Assembly (NCBI GenBank): GCA_030538425.1
Contig: JAUNTZ010000003.1
Location: 1-64,000, forward strand
Length of the DNA stretch: 64,000 nt
Direction: 5' to 3'
Source: Paracoccus sp. (in: a-proteobacteria)
Lineage (GTDB): Bacteria; Pseudomonadota; Alphaproteobacteria; Rhodobacterales; Rhodobacteraceae
Below the pieces are notes generated by a model. That model had not been told where the DNA came from and made no database searches. It saw only the letters and a list, made by a program, of their open reading frames with translations. Both the position numbers and the translations under genes were made by a program. Positions 1 through 8,310 of this stretch are shown here, in pieces; position 1 is the stretch's first letter, and every line of letters starts with the position of its first letter.

Positions 1-185
1 CCGATCCGCTTATTACCTGCGCGTTTATGTCCATAGTCCGGGTTGCCCCGAACAGCTTGAATATAGGCGTGGCCGGGGCTGCTCGCAAGGGGGTGGCGGA
101 TATGCGCCGGTCGCCCCGCACTCGGGGGAACCATGGCGCAAGTTTCGGTGTTCTAGCCTCACGCAGTTCAAAAAGGAGTTTTCCA

Positions 186-443
186 ATGCGTCATTTGACC
201 GCCGCCGCCGTTCTGGCCCTTCTGCCCTTCGGCGCAGTCGCCGCCCCGCCGCCCGCCGACGCTCTGGCGCTGTCCGATATCATCGCCAAGATCGAAACCG
301 ATCTGGGCGACACGCTGGCCTATATTGATGAGGTCAACTGGGATGATGACGGCTATTGGGAAGTGGAATACCGCACCACCGATAACGCCGAGGTCGACAT
401 CCGCGTCGATCCGATCACCGGCGAGACCCTGCCGCGCCGCTGA
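186..443 (+). CDS. Small secreted PepSY-domain protein
   Basis: An 85-residue protein with a Sec signal peptide (roughly residues 1-20, ending ...GAVAA) and one PepSY-like domain. The mature part has the PepSY pattern of a helix (LSDIIAKIETDLGD) and a strand with an acidic WEVEY segment, closing on VDPITGETL. PepSY domains are small periplasmic modules linked to protease inhibition or sensing, so the exact role is unknown. The start at 186 is chosen because AAGGAG lies just upstream and a signal peptide begins there; longer upstream reading is unlikely. It stands alone and ends at a strong bidirectional terminator. Confidence 0.8.
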   Translation: MRHLTAAAVLALLPFGAVAAPPPADALALSDIIAKIETDLGDTLAYIDEVNWDDDGYWEVEYRTTDNAEVDIRVDPITGETLPRR

Positions 444-470
444 TCCGCGCATCGTCAAGGGTAAACAGAC

Positions 471-497
471 AAAGGCGGGCCATCGCGGCCCGCCTTT
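471..497. terminator. Bidirectional intrinsic terminator
   Basis: Perfect 11-bp stem (471-481 with 487-497) and a 5-nt loop. It is GC-rich in the core with A runs on the left arm and T runs on the right, so it can act on both strands. It separates the converging PepSY gene and the binding-protein gene. Confidence 0.85.
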
Positions 498-516
498 CTC
501 ATTGGAAGGGCAGAGA

Positions 517-1557
517 TCAGAACCCGGCCTTGATCTGTTCGAACTCGGCCAGCTGGCGGTCGCGCTGCTGCGGATCGTTCGGGGTCTGGACAAGGATCGG
601 CGCGTCGATTTCGGACAGATCGGCAATCACGCGCGGATCATCCGCGATCTCGGCCATGCCCGCCGCCGTGCTATGGCCGTAGCCGATGGCATCCAGCAAA
701 GGCTCGGCCGCGCGCGGCTCAAGCCATGCGTTCATGAAATCATAGACCTTGTCCTCGCTGCCCGGCCCGTTCTTCAGGTTCACAAAACCGCAGAAGAAGT
801 TGGACGAACCCTCGGCGGGCGCGCGCTGGAACTCGACCGGGTAGCCGTCATCGCGCAGATAGACCACGCCATCATTCCAAGACCAGGCCAGCACCACCGC
901 GCCCGAGGCCATCAGCTGCGCCTGTTCGGACGGGTCGTTCCAGTAGGCGGCGACATTCTGATGCGCCTGACGCAGCCAGTTGGCGGCGGCCTGATACTGT
1001 TCCTCGGTCACATCGTCCCAATCGGTGACGCCAGTCGCCAGATAGGCCAGTGCCCAGACATCGTCCGAGGAATTGGGCAATGAGATCCGGCCCTGATATT
1101 TCGGCTCGATAAAGATATTGAGCGAGGCGACATCCTCAGCCGGCACCACCTCCGGGTTGTAAGCGATGGCGGTCACGCCCCAGTCCGTCGGGATGAACCA
1201 GACGCCCTCATCATCGCGGAACACCTCCGAATCGAGGAACCGCTCCTCAATATCCGCAAAAGCCGGGAGGCGTGAGACATCCCAGGGCTCAATCAGCCCG
1301 GCATCGCGGTATTTCGACACCATCTGGCTGCACGGATGGGCGACATCCGCGCGAAAGCCGGTTGCGATTTTCTGGAAAGCCTCATCGTCATTGCCGTAAA
1401 AGGCATAGGTCGGGGATTGTCCGTGCTGGTCGATATAGGACTGGAAAATCGCAGGCTCTTCAAAGCCCGCCCAGTCGAAAACCAGTAATTCGGGATCGGC
1501 GGCATAGGCGGGGGCGGCAAATGCCGCCAGAATGGCGGTCGAACGCAAGAGAGTCAT
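517..1557 (-). CDS. Orphan ABC transporter substrate-binding protein, PotD/PotF-like
   Basis: A 346-residue periplasmic solute-binding protein with a Sec signal peptide (MTLLRSTAILAAFAAPAYA). It has the PotD/PotF layout: ELLVFDWAGFEEP near the N terminus, PTDWGVTAIAYNPEVV in the first hinge, then the VLAWSWNDGV region. This family binds spermidine, putrescine and related cations for import. No ATPase or permease gene adjoins it, so it must either share a transporter made elsewhere (the PotABC-type set at 53-58 kb is one candidate) or act as a sensor. The family call is firm; the ligand is not known. Confidence 0.85.
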   Translation of the reverse strand: MTLLRSTAILAAFAAPAYAADPELLVFDWAGFEEPAIFQSYIDQHGQSPTYAFYGNDDEAFQKIATGFRADVAHPCSQMVSKYRDAGLIEPWDVSRLPAFADIEERFLDSEVFRDDEGVWFIPTDWGVTAIAYNPEVVPAEDVASLNIFIEPKYQGRISLPNSSDDVWALAYLATGVTDWDDVTEEQYQAAANWLRQAHQNVAAYWNDPSEQAQLMASGAVVLAWSWNDGVVYLRDDGYPVEFQRAPAEGSSNFFCGFVNLKNGPGSEDKVYDFMNAWLEPRAAEPLLDAIGYGHSTAAGMAEIADDPRVIADLSEIDAPILVQTPNDPQQRDRQLAEFEQIKAGF

Positions 1558-1697
1558 GTCGGCCCTTTCGGTTGGCTGTTATGGCCCAACGCTAGCACAG
1601 GCGCGGGCGCGTGCAAGCGGCGGCTGGGCCGTCTTTCGCCCGTCTTTTGTCCGCAAATATCCCGGGGTGAGGGCCAGAGGCCCGAGGGGCAGCGCCC

Positions 1698-2120
1698 CTA
1701 GCTGCGCTTACGCACATAAAGCTCCAGCCGGTGACGCAGGATCTCATAACCATGTTCGGCGGCGATTTCGGCCTGAAGCCGCTCGATCCGCTCATCGGTG
1801 AACTCGATCACCGCGCCGCTGTCGATGTCGATCATATGATCGTGATGGTGCTGATCGGCGGGCTCAAACCGCGCGGCCTCGCCCTCAAAGGCCAGTTTCA
1901 GCACCACGCCCTGCGCCTCCAGTTCCGACAAGGTGCGATAGACGGTCGCCAGCGACAGCCCCGGCAGCCGGGCGCGGGCGCGTTCCAGAACGGTGGGCGC
2001 GTCGGGGTGATCATCGCTTTGGGCAAGCGCGCGCAGAATCGCCTTGCGCTGACGGGTCAGGCGGATGCCCGCATCGCGCAGGGCGGTCTCAAATCGGCGG
2101 GCGCGGGCGTCGTGGCTCAT
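1698..2120 (-). CDS. Fur-family metalloregulator, probably Mur/Fur type
   Basis: A 140-residue Fur-family repressor: winged helix in the first half (recognition helix around LSLATVYRTLSELEAQG, residues 55-71), then the metal-binding dimerisation domain with HHHDH at residues 91-95. The CxxC pair of classical Fur/Zur is replaced by D-x-D (MIDIDSG), as in the Mur/Fur group of alphaproteobacteria, where Mur senses manganese. It is divergent from sitABCD, and two perfect palindromes lie in the shared promoter region, so it very likely represses that operon and perhaps itself. The metal (Mn or Fe) cannot be decided from sequence alone. Confidence 0.88.
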   Translation of the reverse strand: MSHDARARRFETALRDAGIRLTRQRKAILRALAQSDDHPDAPTVLERARARLPGLSLATVYRTLSELEAQGVVLKLAFEGEAARFEPADQHHHDHMIDIDSGAVIEFTDERIERLQAEIAAEHGYEILRHRLELYVRKRS

Positions 2121-2162
2121 GCTGCTTTATCGCCGTGATGCGGGGCTCATGCAAGATATTGA

Positions 2163-2177
2163 TGAGAATGGTTCTCA
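2163..2177. promoter_or_regulatory. Fur/Mur-type operator 1
   Basis: Perfect 15-bp inverted repeat TGAGAATGGTTCTCA (6-3-6) directly upstream of the -35 element of sitA. It has the same architecture and centre as operator 2. Confidence 0.75.
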
Positions 2178-2182
2178 ACTGG

Positions 2183-2211
2183 TTGACAGTTGCGAATGGT
2201 TCGCATTTACT
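2183..2211 (+). promoter_or_regulatory. Predicted sigma-70 promoter of sitABCD
   Basis: TTGACA at 2183-2188, 17-bp spacer, TTTACT at 2206-2211. The spacer contains operator 2, so repressor binding would block polymerase. The sitA start is about 30 bp downstream. Confidence 0.65.
2191..2205. promoter_or_regulatory. Fur/Mur-type operator 2
   Basis: Perfect 15-bp inverted repeat TGCGAATGGTTCGCA (6-3-6), starting 28 bp after operator 1 and lying between the -35 and -10 elements of sitA. It shares the GAATGGTTC core with operator 1, which points to one regulator, most likely the Fur/Mur protein encoded next door. Confidence 0.78.
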
Positions 2212-2241
2212 ACGGGCAGCGGATGGCAAGGCGAGACAAGG

Positions 2242-3120
2242 ATGCGAGATTTCATCACAGCGCTGACCATGGCGATCCTCCTGGCCTCCCCTGCGGCGGC
2301 GGACAGGCTGCGCGTCGTGACCAGCTTCACCGTCTTGCAGGACATGGCCGCGAATGTGGCGGGCGATCTGGCTGAGGTCACCTCGCTGACCCGTCCGGGC
2401 GCTGAGATCCACGGCTATGAGCCGACCCCGCGCGATGTGGTCAGGGTCGCGGATGCGGATCTGATCTTGCTCAACGGGCTGGGGCTGGAGGCATGGTTCG
2501 ACCGCTTTCTGGACGGCGCGGGGGATGTGGCCCGCGTGACCGTCTCAGACGGGCTGGCACCGATGCCGATTGCGGGCGGCGAATATGACGGCCAGCCCAA
2601 CCCGCATGGCTGGATGGGGCTCGACGGCGCGGCGATCTATATCGACAATATCGCCGCTGCGCTGTCGCAGGCCGACCCGGCCAATGCCGCGACCTATACC
2701 GAAAACGCCGCCGCCTATCTGGCCCGGATCGAGGCTGAGATCACCCCCATCCGCGACCAGATCCGCGCGCTGCCCGAGGCGCGGCGCTGGCTTGTCACCT
2801 CCGAGGGCGCGTTTTCCTATCTGGCCCGCGACTATCACCTGACTGAGCTATTCCTCTGGCCCGTCAATGCCGATCAACAGGGCCTGCCGCAGCAGGTCCG
2901 CCGGGTCATCGACACGGTGCGCGCCCATGAGATTCCGGCGGTGTTTTCCGAAAGCACCGTCCCCGCGCGCCCCGCCCAGCAAATCGCGCGTGAGACCGGC
3001 GCGGCCTATGGCGGGGTGCTGTATGTGGACAGTCTCAGCACCGCCGAAGGGCCGGTGCCAAGCTATATCGAGCTGTTGCGGGTGACCTCAGAGACCATCC
3101 TTGAGGGCCTGGCCGAATGA
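2242..3120 (+). CDS. sitA: Manganese/iron ABC transporter substrate-binding protein
   Basis: A 292-residue metal-binding lipoprotein-like or periplasmic protein of the cluster A-1 (ZnuA/SitA/MntC) family. Signal peptide MRDFITALTMAILLASPAAA, then LRVVTSFTVLQDMAANVAGD, the DLILLNGLGLE stretch, and NPHGWMG carrying a metal-ligand histidine. It lacks the long His-rich loop of typical ZnuA, which favours Mn/Fe over Zn. The start at 2242 gives a proper signal peptide; the frame is open further upstream but runs through the promoter and operators. First gene of sitABCD, with its stop overlapping sitB by 4 nt. Confidence 0.9.
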   Translation: MRDFITALTMAILLASPAAADRLRVVTSFTVLQDMAANVAGDLAEVTSLTRPGAEIHGYEPTPRDVVRVADADLILLNGLGLEAWFDRFLDGAGDVARVTVSDGLAPMPIAGGEYDGQPNPHGWMGLDGAAIYIDNIAAALSQADPANAATYTENAAAYLARIEAEITPIRDQIRALPEARRWLVTSEGAFSYLARDYHLTELFLWPVNADQQGLPQQVRRVIDTVRAHEIPAVFSESTVPARPAQQIARETGAAYGGVLYVDSLSTAEGPVPSYIELLRVTSETILEGLAE

Positions 3121-4127
3121 CCCGCGCGATTGAGATGGAGGGCGTCACGGTGCGCTATCGCGGCGGCAACGCGGCGCTGCGCGATGCCGGTTTCCATGTC
3201 CCCCAAGGCTCGATCACCGCGCTTGTCGGTGGCAACGGGGCGGGGAAATCGACGCTCTTCAAGGCGCTGATGGGGCTGGTGCCGCTGGCCTCTGGGGTGG
3301 TGCGGATCATGGGCCGCCCGGTGCGCGATGCGCTGGCCGCCCGGCTTTTGACCTATGTGCCCCAAGCCGAGGATGTGGACTGGAACTTTCCGGTTTTGGT
3401 CGAGGATGTGGTGATGATGGGCCGTTACGGCCATATGGGTTTTCTGCGCCGCCCCCGGCCCGCTGACCGCCAGATCGTCACCGAGGCGCTGCGCCGCGTG
3501 GGCATGGAGCCCTTCCGCCACCGCCAGATCGGCGCGCTGTCGGGCGGCCAGAAAAAGCGCGTCTTTCTGGCCCGCGCGCTGGCGCAGCAAGCGCAGGTGG
3601 TGCTGCTTGATGAGCCCTTCACCGGCGTCGATGTCCAGACCGAGGCCGCGATCATCACCCTGCTGCGCGAGATGCGCGACGAGGGCCGCGCGGTGCTGGT
3701 CTCGACCCATGATCTGGGCTCGGTGCCGGAATATTGCGACCGGGTGGTGCTGCTGCGCGGCACGGTGCTGGCTTATGGGCCGACCGAGACGGTGTTCACG
3801 CGCCAGAACCTGCAACAGACCTTCGGCGGCGTGCTGCGCCAGTTCGCCATGACCGGCGCCGATCTGCATGACGACGAGGACGCGCGCGGCCTCACGGTGC
3901 TGAGCGACGACGAACGCCCGCTGGTCTTTTACGACGACCGCCATCAGACGGCGCTTGACGAGCGGGAGGGTGGTGCGCAGCGTGACGGGGCTGACGATAG
4001 ACCGCGCGACGATTCAGCGCAGGGTGCGGATGATGCGGCGCGAAAAGGGAGTGACGGCTCGGCGCAGGATAGCGCGACCGAAGATGCGCCACGCACCCCC
4101 TCAACCAAACCAGACCCCGCGCCATGA
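3117..4127 (+). CDS. sitB: Manganese/iron ABC transporter ATPase with acidic tail
   Basis: A 336-residue ABC ATPase: Walker A GGNGAGKST (residues 38-46), signature LSGGQ (141-145), Walker B VVLLDEP (161-167), switch histidine in STHDL (196-200). It powers metal import through SitC/SitD. The catalytic domain ends by about residue 250-280. A low-complexity tail follows (about 281-336), rich in Asp, Ala, Arg and Ser and ending in PxPxP-type sequence, which typical SitB/MntB proteins do not need. The ATGA overlap with sitA and the 4-nt overlap with sitC show translational coupling. Confidence 0.9.
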   Translation: MTRAIEMEGVTVRYRGGNAALRDAGFHVPQGSITALVGGNGAGKSTLFKALMGLVPLASGVVRIMGRPVRDALAARLLTYVPQAEDVDWNFPVLVEDVVMMGRYGHMGFLRRPRPADRQIVTEALRRVGMEPFRHRQIGALSGGQKKRVFLARALAQQAQVVLLDEPFTGVDVQTEAAIITLLREMRDEGRAVLVSTHDLGSVPEYCDRVVLLRGTVLAYGPTETVFTRQNLQQTFGGVLRQFAMTGADLHDDEDARGLTVLSDDERPLVFYDDRHQTALDEREGGAQRDGADDRPRDDSAQGADDAARKGSDGSAQDSATEDAPRTPSTKPDPAP

Positions 4128-4969
4128 TCCTGCTGGAGCCCTTTGCCTATAGCTATATGACCAACGCGATCTGCGTCTCGGCGCTTGTCGGGCTGGTTTG
4201 CGGGTTCCTCTCGGCGTTTCTGATCCTCAAGGGCTGGTCGCTGATCGGGGATGCGCTGTCCCATGCGATCCTGCCGGGCGTCGCCGGGGCCTATATTCTG
4301 GGCCTGCCTTTTGCGCTGGGCGCGTTTCTGTCGGGCGGGCTGGCCGCGCTGACCATGCTCTTTCTGGGCGGGCAAAGCGGGCTCAGACAGGATGCGGTGA
4401 TCGGGATCATTTTCACCGCGTTTTTCGGGCTCGGGCTGTTCATGATCTCGATCTATCCGATGTCGGTCAGCCTCCAGACCATCGTGATGGGCAATGTGCT
4501 GACCATCAGCCCCGGCGATATGTGGCAATTGGTGGTGATCTCGGCGGTGTCGCTGGCGGTCCTGCTGATGACCTGGCGCAACCTGCTGGCGGTGTTTTTC
4601 GATGAAACCCATGCGGTCAGCATCGGGCTGCACACGACGCGGCTGAAGGTGATGTTCTTCATGCTGCTGGCGGGTTGCACGGTGGCCGCGATGCAGACCG
4701 TGGGCGCGCTGCTGGTCGTCGCCTTGGTCATCACGCCGGGCGCGACCGCCTATCTGCTGACCGACCGTTTCGGGCGGCTCATCGCCATTGCGGCCGCCTT
4801 GGGCGCGGTGACAAGCGGGCTGGGCGCTTACCTCTCCTATTTCCTTGACGGGGCCACGGGCGGAGTGATCGTGCTTCTGCAAACGGCGGTCTTTGTCGCC
4901 GCGCTGATCTTCGCGCCCGTCCACGGGCTGCGGGCCGAGGCCGCGCGCAGCCGCAAGGGGGGCGCATGA
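4124..4969 (+). CDS. sitC: Manganese/iron ABC transporter permease
   Basis: A 281-residue integral membrane protein of the ABC-3 (ZnuB/SitC/MntB) permease family with about eight hydrophobic segments. The family hallmarks are visible: LKGWSLIGDALSHAILPGV near the N terminus and the helix TVGALLVVALVITPGATAY. It forms the channel with SitD and is energised by SitB. It overlaps sitB by 4 nt and sitD by 4 nt. It is clearly a paralogue of the next gene, as usual for SitC/SitD pairs. Confidence 0.92.
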   Translation: MILLEPFAYSYMTNAICVSALVGLVCGFLSAFLILKGWSLIGDALSHAILPGVAGAYILGLPFALGAFLSGGLAALTMLFLGGQSGLRQDAVIGIIFTAFFGLGLFMISIYPMSVSLQTIVMGNVLTISPGDMWQLVVISAVSLAVLLMTWRNLLAVFFDETHAVSIGLHTTRLKVMFFMLLAGCTVAAMQTVGALLVVALVITPGATAYLLTDRFGRLIAIAAALGAVTSGLGAYLSYFLDGATGGVIVLLQTAVFVAALIFAPVHGLRAEAARSRKGGA

Positions 4970-5805
4970 TCGACTGGCTGAGCATCCCGCTGCAATTTCA
5001 GGTCATGCAGCAAGCCGCCCTGATGGCCGCGCTGATTGCGGTGCCTGCGGGGCTGTTGTCCTGCTTTGTGGTGCTGAAGGGCTGGTCGCTGATGGGCGAC
5101 GCAATCAGCCATGCGGTTCTGCCCGGTCTGGTGTTGGCATGGGCGCTTGGCCTGCCGATGCTGCTGGGCGCGATGGTCGCGGGCATGGCCTGCGGCATGG
5201 TGGCGGGCTATGTGCAGGACCATTCGCGGGTCAAGCCCGACACGGTGCTGGGCGTGGTCATGGCGGGGATGTTCGCGCTTGGCCTTGTGCTGCATACACG
5301 GCTTGAGACCGGGCTGCATCTGGATCACATCCTCTTTGGCAGCATTCTGGGCGTGGACCGGGCGGATCTGACGCTCTCGGGCGTGGTTGCGGTTGTGATT
5401 ACCGGCGCGGTGCTGATGCTGCGCCGTGACCTGTCGCTTTATGTCTTTGATCCGGTGCAGGCGCGTATCCTTGGCCTGCCGATGGGGCTGTTCCATTACG
5501 GGATGATGGCCGCGATTGTGGCGCTTGTGGTGTCGATGCTCTCGGCGGTGGGGCTGGTGATGGCGGTGGCCATGCTGATCGCGCCCGGCGCCACCGCCTT
5601 TTTGCTGGTGCGGCGCATGGGGCCGATGCTGGCCGTGTCTGTCGCGGTGGCGCTGATTGCGGGGCAGGGCGGGCTGATCGCCTCATTCTGGCTCGATGCG
5701 GCGACCGCGCCGACCATCGTTCTGGTCCTGACCGCGCAATTCGTGGCCGCCTGGGCTTGGCGCCAGACCCGAGCCAAGCTGGACTTGAGCGGCCCGCCCG
5801 CGTAA
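4966..5805 (+). CDS. sitD: Manganese/iron ABC transporter permease
   Basis: A 279-residue ABC-3 family permease, second membrane subunit of the Sit transporter. It carries LKGWSLMGDAISHAVLPGL early and AVAMLIAPGATAFLL late, and about eight membrane spans. Its start overlaps the sitC stop (ATGA), so the four sit genes form one coupled operon. The Mur/Fur operators upstream of sitA would govern it. The next gene, ychF, follows after 32 nt with its own ribosome-binding site and may be partly cotranscribed. Confidence 0.92.
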   Translation: MIDWLSIPLQFQVMQQAALMAALIAVPAGLLSCFVVLKGWSLMGDAISHAVLPGLVLAWALGLPMLLGAMVAGMACGMVAGYVQDHSRVKPDTVLGVVMAGMFALGLVLHTRLETGLHLDHILFGSILGVDRADLTLSGVVAVVITGAVLMLRRDLSLYVFDPVQARILGLPMGLFHYGMMAAIVALVVSMLSAVGLVMAVAMLIAPGATAFLLVRRMGPMLAVSVAVALIAGQGGLIASFWLDAATAPTIVLVLTAQFVAAWAWRQTRAKLDLSGPPA

Positions 5806-5837
5806 GAGGCCCGGCAAGCAATCGCAAAGAGGGTGAC

Positions 5838-6935
5838 ATGGGCTTTCGCATGGGGATTGTCGGGCTGCCGAATGTCGGCAAATCGACGCTGTTCAACGCG
5901 CTGACGCGCACCGCTGCGGCACAGGCCGCCAATTTCCCGTTCTGCACCATTGAGCCGAATGTGGGCGAGGTCGCCGTGCCCGACCGCCGCCTTGATTCCC
6001 TGGCCGAGATTGCCGGGTCAAAGCAGATCATCCCGACCCGGATCACCTTTGTGGACATCGCCGGTCTGGTCAAGGGCGCCTCAAAGGGTGAGGGGCTTGG
6101 CAACCAGTTTCTCGCCAATATCCGTGAGGTGGACGCGATTGCCCATGTGCTGCGCTGTTTCGAGGATGGCGACATCACCCATGTCGAGGGCCGCGTCGAT
6201 CCGATCGCCGATGCCGACGTGATCGAGACCGAGCTGATGATCGCCGATATGGAATCCATCGAACGCCGTCTGGCCAACCTGTCGCGAAAGCTCAAGGGCG
6301 GCGATAAAGAGGCCGTGGCGCAGGACCGCCTGCTGCGCGAGGCTTTGGCGGTGCTGGAAAACGGCCAGCCCGCCCGCACCGTGGCTGTGGCCGAGGACGA
6401 CCGCAAGGCGTGGGATATGCTGCAATTGCTGACCTCGAAGCCCGTTCTTTATGTCTGCAACGTGGCGGAGGATGAGGCCGCGAATGGCAATGCTTGGTCG
6501 GCCAAGGTCGCTGAAATGGCTGCGGCGCAGGGCGCGGGTCATGTGGTGATCTCGGCCCGGATCGAAGAGGAAATCAGCCAGCTGGACGCCGAGGAAGCCC
6601 AGATGTTCCTTGGCGAAATGGGGCTGGATGAGGCGGGCCTCGACCGTCTGATCCGCGCGGGTTATGAGCTGTTGGGCCTGCAAACCTATTTCACCGTCGG
6701 CCCGAAAGAGGCCCGCGCCTGGACGATCACGCGCGGCACCCTTGCCCCGCAGGCGGCGGGCGTGATCCACGGCGATTTTGAGCGCGGCTTTATCCGCGCC
6801 GAGACCATCGCCTTTGACGATTACATCGCGGGCAAGGGCGAGGCCGGCGCGCGTGAGGCGGGCAAGCTGCGCGTTGAAGGCAAGACCTATGAGGTCCGCG
6901 ACGGCGACGTGCTGCATTTCCTGTTCAACGCCTGA
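5838..6935 (+). CDS. ychF: Redox-regulated ATPase YchF
   Basis: A 365-residue OLA1/YchF-type P-loop protein, the usual length for the family. G1 motif GLPNVGKST, then the conserved NFPFCTIEPN, G3 DIAGLVKGASKGEGLG, and a C-terminal TGS-like domain ending RDGDVLHFLFN. Family members prefer ATP over GTP, bind ribosomes and modulate translation under oxidative stress. The start at 5838 follows GAGGG and gives the canonical MGFRMGIVGLPN N terminus. Transcription ends at a strong hairpin shared with the converging beta-barrel gene. Confidence 0.95.
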   Translation: MGFRMGIVGLPNVGKSTLFNALTRTAAAQAANFPFCTIEPNVGEVAVPDRRLDSLAEIAGSKQIIPTRITFVDIAGLVKGASKGEGLGNQFLANIREVDAIAHVLRCFEDGDITHVEGRVDPIADADVIETELMIADMESIERRLANLSRKLKGGDKEAVAQDRLLREALAVLENGQPARTVAVAEDDRKAWDMLQLLTSKPVLYVCNVAEDEAANGNAWSAKVAEMAAAQGAGHVVISARIEEEISQLDAEEAQMFLGEMGLDEAGLDRLIRAGYELLGLQTYFTVGPKEARAWTITRGTLAPQAAGVIHGDFERGFIRAETIAFDDYIAGKGEAGAREAGKLRVEGKTYEVRDGDVLHFLFNA

Positions 6936-6957
6936 GGGCGCGGGGCGGGACAAGAAA

Positions 6958-6982
6958 AAAGGGGCGCATCATGCGCCCCTTT
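6958..6982. terminator. Bidirectional intrinsic terminator
   Basis: GC-rich inverted repeat with A run before and T run after, placed between the converging ychF and the outer-membrane protein gene. The arms are 6958-6968 and 6972-6982. Confidence 0.85.
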
Positions 6983-7001
6983 CGCGTGCCAATCGGTCGG
7001 A

Positions 7002-7613
7002 TCAGAACTTGTAGGACAGGCTCAGCCCGACATTGGTGCCCGACAACTCGCGGCCATCCACATCGCCGAAATCCTTGTAACGCTGATGGGTCACTTCGGC
7101 GCCCAGCATCAGGTTATCGGTGGCCATGAACTTGGCGCCGATCCCGTAAAGATGGCCGTTGCTGTTCACGCTGCCATTGCCTTCATCCAGCGACAGGCGG
7201 GCCAGCCCCAGCGTCGCATAGGGCATCACGCGCCCCATGTCATAACCGGCGATGGCGCGGGCGCTGAGCCGGTTGGCGTCATTCTCCAGGTCGGTATCGC
7301 CGACCGAGAGGCTGCTCAGGCGGTCATAGGCCAGCTCACCACCCAGGACAAAGCGGCCCATATCATGGAGATAACCCGCATGGAGGCCATACCCATTGGC
7401 CGAGGCTGAGCTATCGACCCCGTCCTGCGAGAGATCGCCGCTGAAACGGCCCGCCTGCGCACCGGCGTAAAAGCCCGACCAGCTGAGCGTCGGGACGACA
7501 ACGGGGGTGTCGATCACGACCGGCACGGTCTCAACCGGGGCGACATAGCCACCGGCAAGCGCCGCGCTGCCCGAAACTGCCAGAGCGGCGGCGGAAATCA
7601 TCAGTTTCTTCAT
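7002..7613 (-). CDS. Outer-membrane beta-barrel protein, OmpA/Omp25-like
   Basis: A 203-residue secreted protein with signal peptide MKKLMISAAALAVSGSAALA. A Pro/Val linker leads into alternating beta-strand sequence with the family start LSWSGFYAGAQAG and a C-terminal aromatic end (VGLSLSYKF), typical of a barrel inserted by the BAM complex. Similar small barrels are abundant structural or porin-like proteins in Rhodobacteraceae. The start is the second ATG: AAGGAG abuts the first ATG (7619) but is ideally spaced from 7613. Monocistronic, with a terminator just downstream. Confidence 0.85.
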   Translation of the reverse strand: MKKLMISAAALAVSGSAALAGGYVAPVETVPVVIDTPVVVPTLSWSGFYAGAQAGRFSGDLSQDGVDSSASANGYGLHAGYLHDMGRFVLGGELAYDRLSSLSVGDTDLENDANRLSARAIAGYDMGRVMPYATLGLARLSLDEGNGSVNSNGHLYGIGAKFMATDNLMLGAEVTHQRYKDFGDVDGRELSGTNVGLSLSYKF

Positions 7614-7865
7614 GTTCATCTCCTTGGATGACGTTGTGACAGCAAAACCCGCTGCCCGCGCCGCAGTTCAGTTCCGTGCCAAAATATCACGCTATGGTGC
7701 ATTATTGGCACATCCCTCTGGGGCATGGGCAAGGGTTAGTCCCCTCGGCCCCGCGCTTCAAATGACAAGCGCGGGAGGGGTTGGTGAGCATAAGGTGATC
7801 GGTATTTGTCCATTTTAGACATATGGTTTGCGGATGGTGTCTTGGTGCGGGTTCGGGCTGTCGCG

Positions 7866-7922
7866 TCCGGTGGTGGAGGGGCTGATGAAAAAAAATCCGG
7901 TGGTGGAGGGGCTGATGAAAAA
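7866..7922. repeat. Tandem 30-bp direct repeat, two copies
   Basis: A 27-bp sequence beginning TCCGGTGGTGGAGGGG occurs at 7866-7892 and again at 7896-7922 without mismatch, giving a 30-bp period. It sits directly left of the degenerate 50-64 bp array. Confidence 0.9.
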
Positions 7923-7952
7923 CTGCCACAGCCTGCGGCGCAAGCGCCAACG

Positions 7953-8310
7953 CAAGATCAGGCGCGGGTGACAGCCGCCACAGTCGGCGTCTCTGCGCTG
8001 CGCCCGCGCAATATCAAATGCGGGCGCCATTCATAAAACTCGGCGGCGCCTACGCCGCGCCCGCGCGCGCAAGATGGGTGCGCGTGAGAACCGTCACACC
8101 TTGTCTCGCCCGCACCCCGCAAGATCGGGTGAGGACGACAGCCGTCACACCCTGCCGCACCTCCATCGCACCCGAGCGATATCGGATGCACGCGACAGCC
8201 GTCAAACCCTGTCCCGCCTGCATCCCTCAACCACCCGGCGCAACGCAAAATTAGGTGCGGCCGAGAGCCGTCAGACTCTATCACGACTGCATCCCTCCAA
8301 CCACTAGGGC
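7953..8310. repeat. Degenerate tandem repeat array, about six units
   Basis: Units begin near 7953, 8009, 8070, 8120, 8177 and 8241, so the period drifts between 50 and 64 bp. The best-conserved parts are a CAAGATCGGGTG-like block followed by GACAGCCGTCACACCCTG and a pyrimidine-rich GCATCCCTC end. The units are diverged and of unequal length, unlike a CRISPR. The function is unknown. Confidence 0.7.

Noticed and set aside
7953..8310. Possible CRISPR array in the tandem repeats
   Set aside because: Unit lengths vary from 50 to 64 bp, repeats are degenerate throughout, there are no unique spacers of constant size, and no cas genes are nearby.
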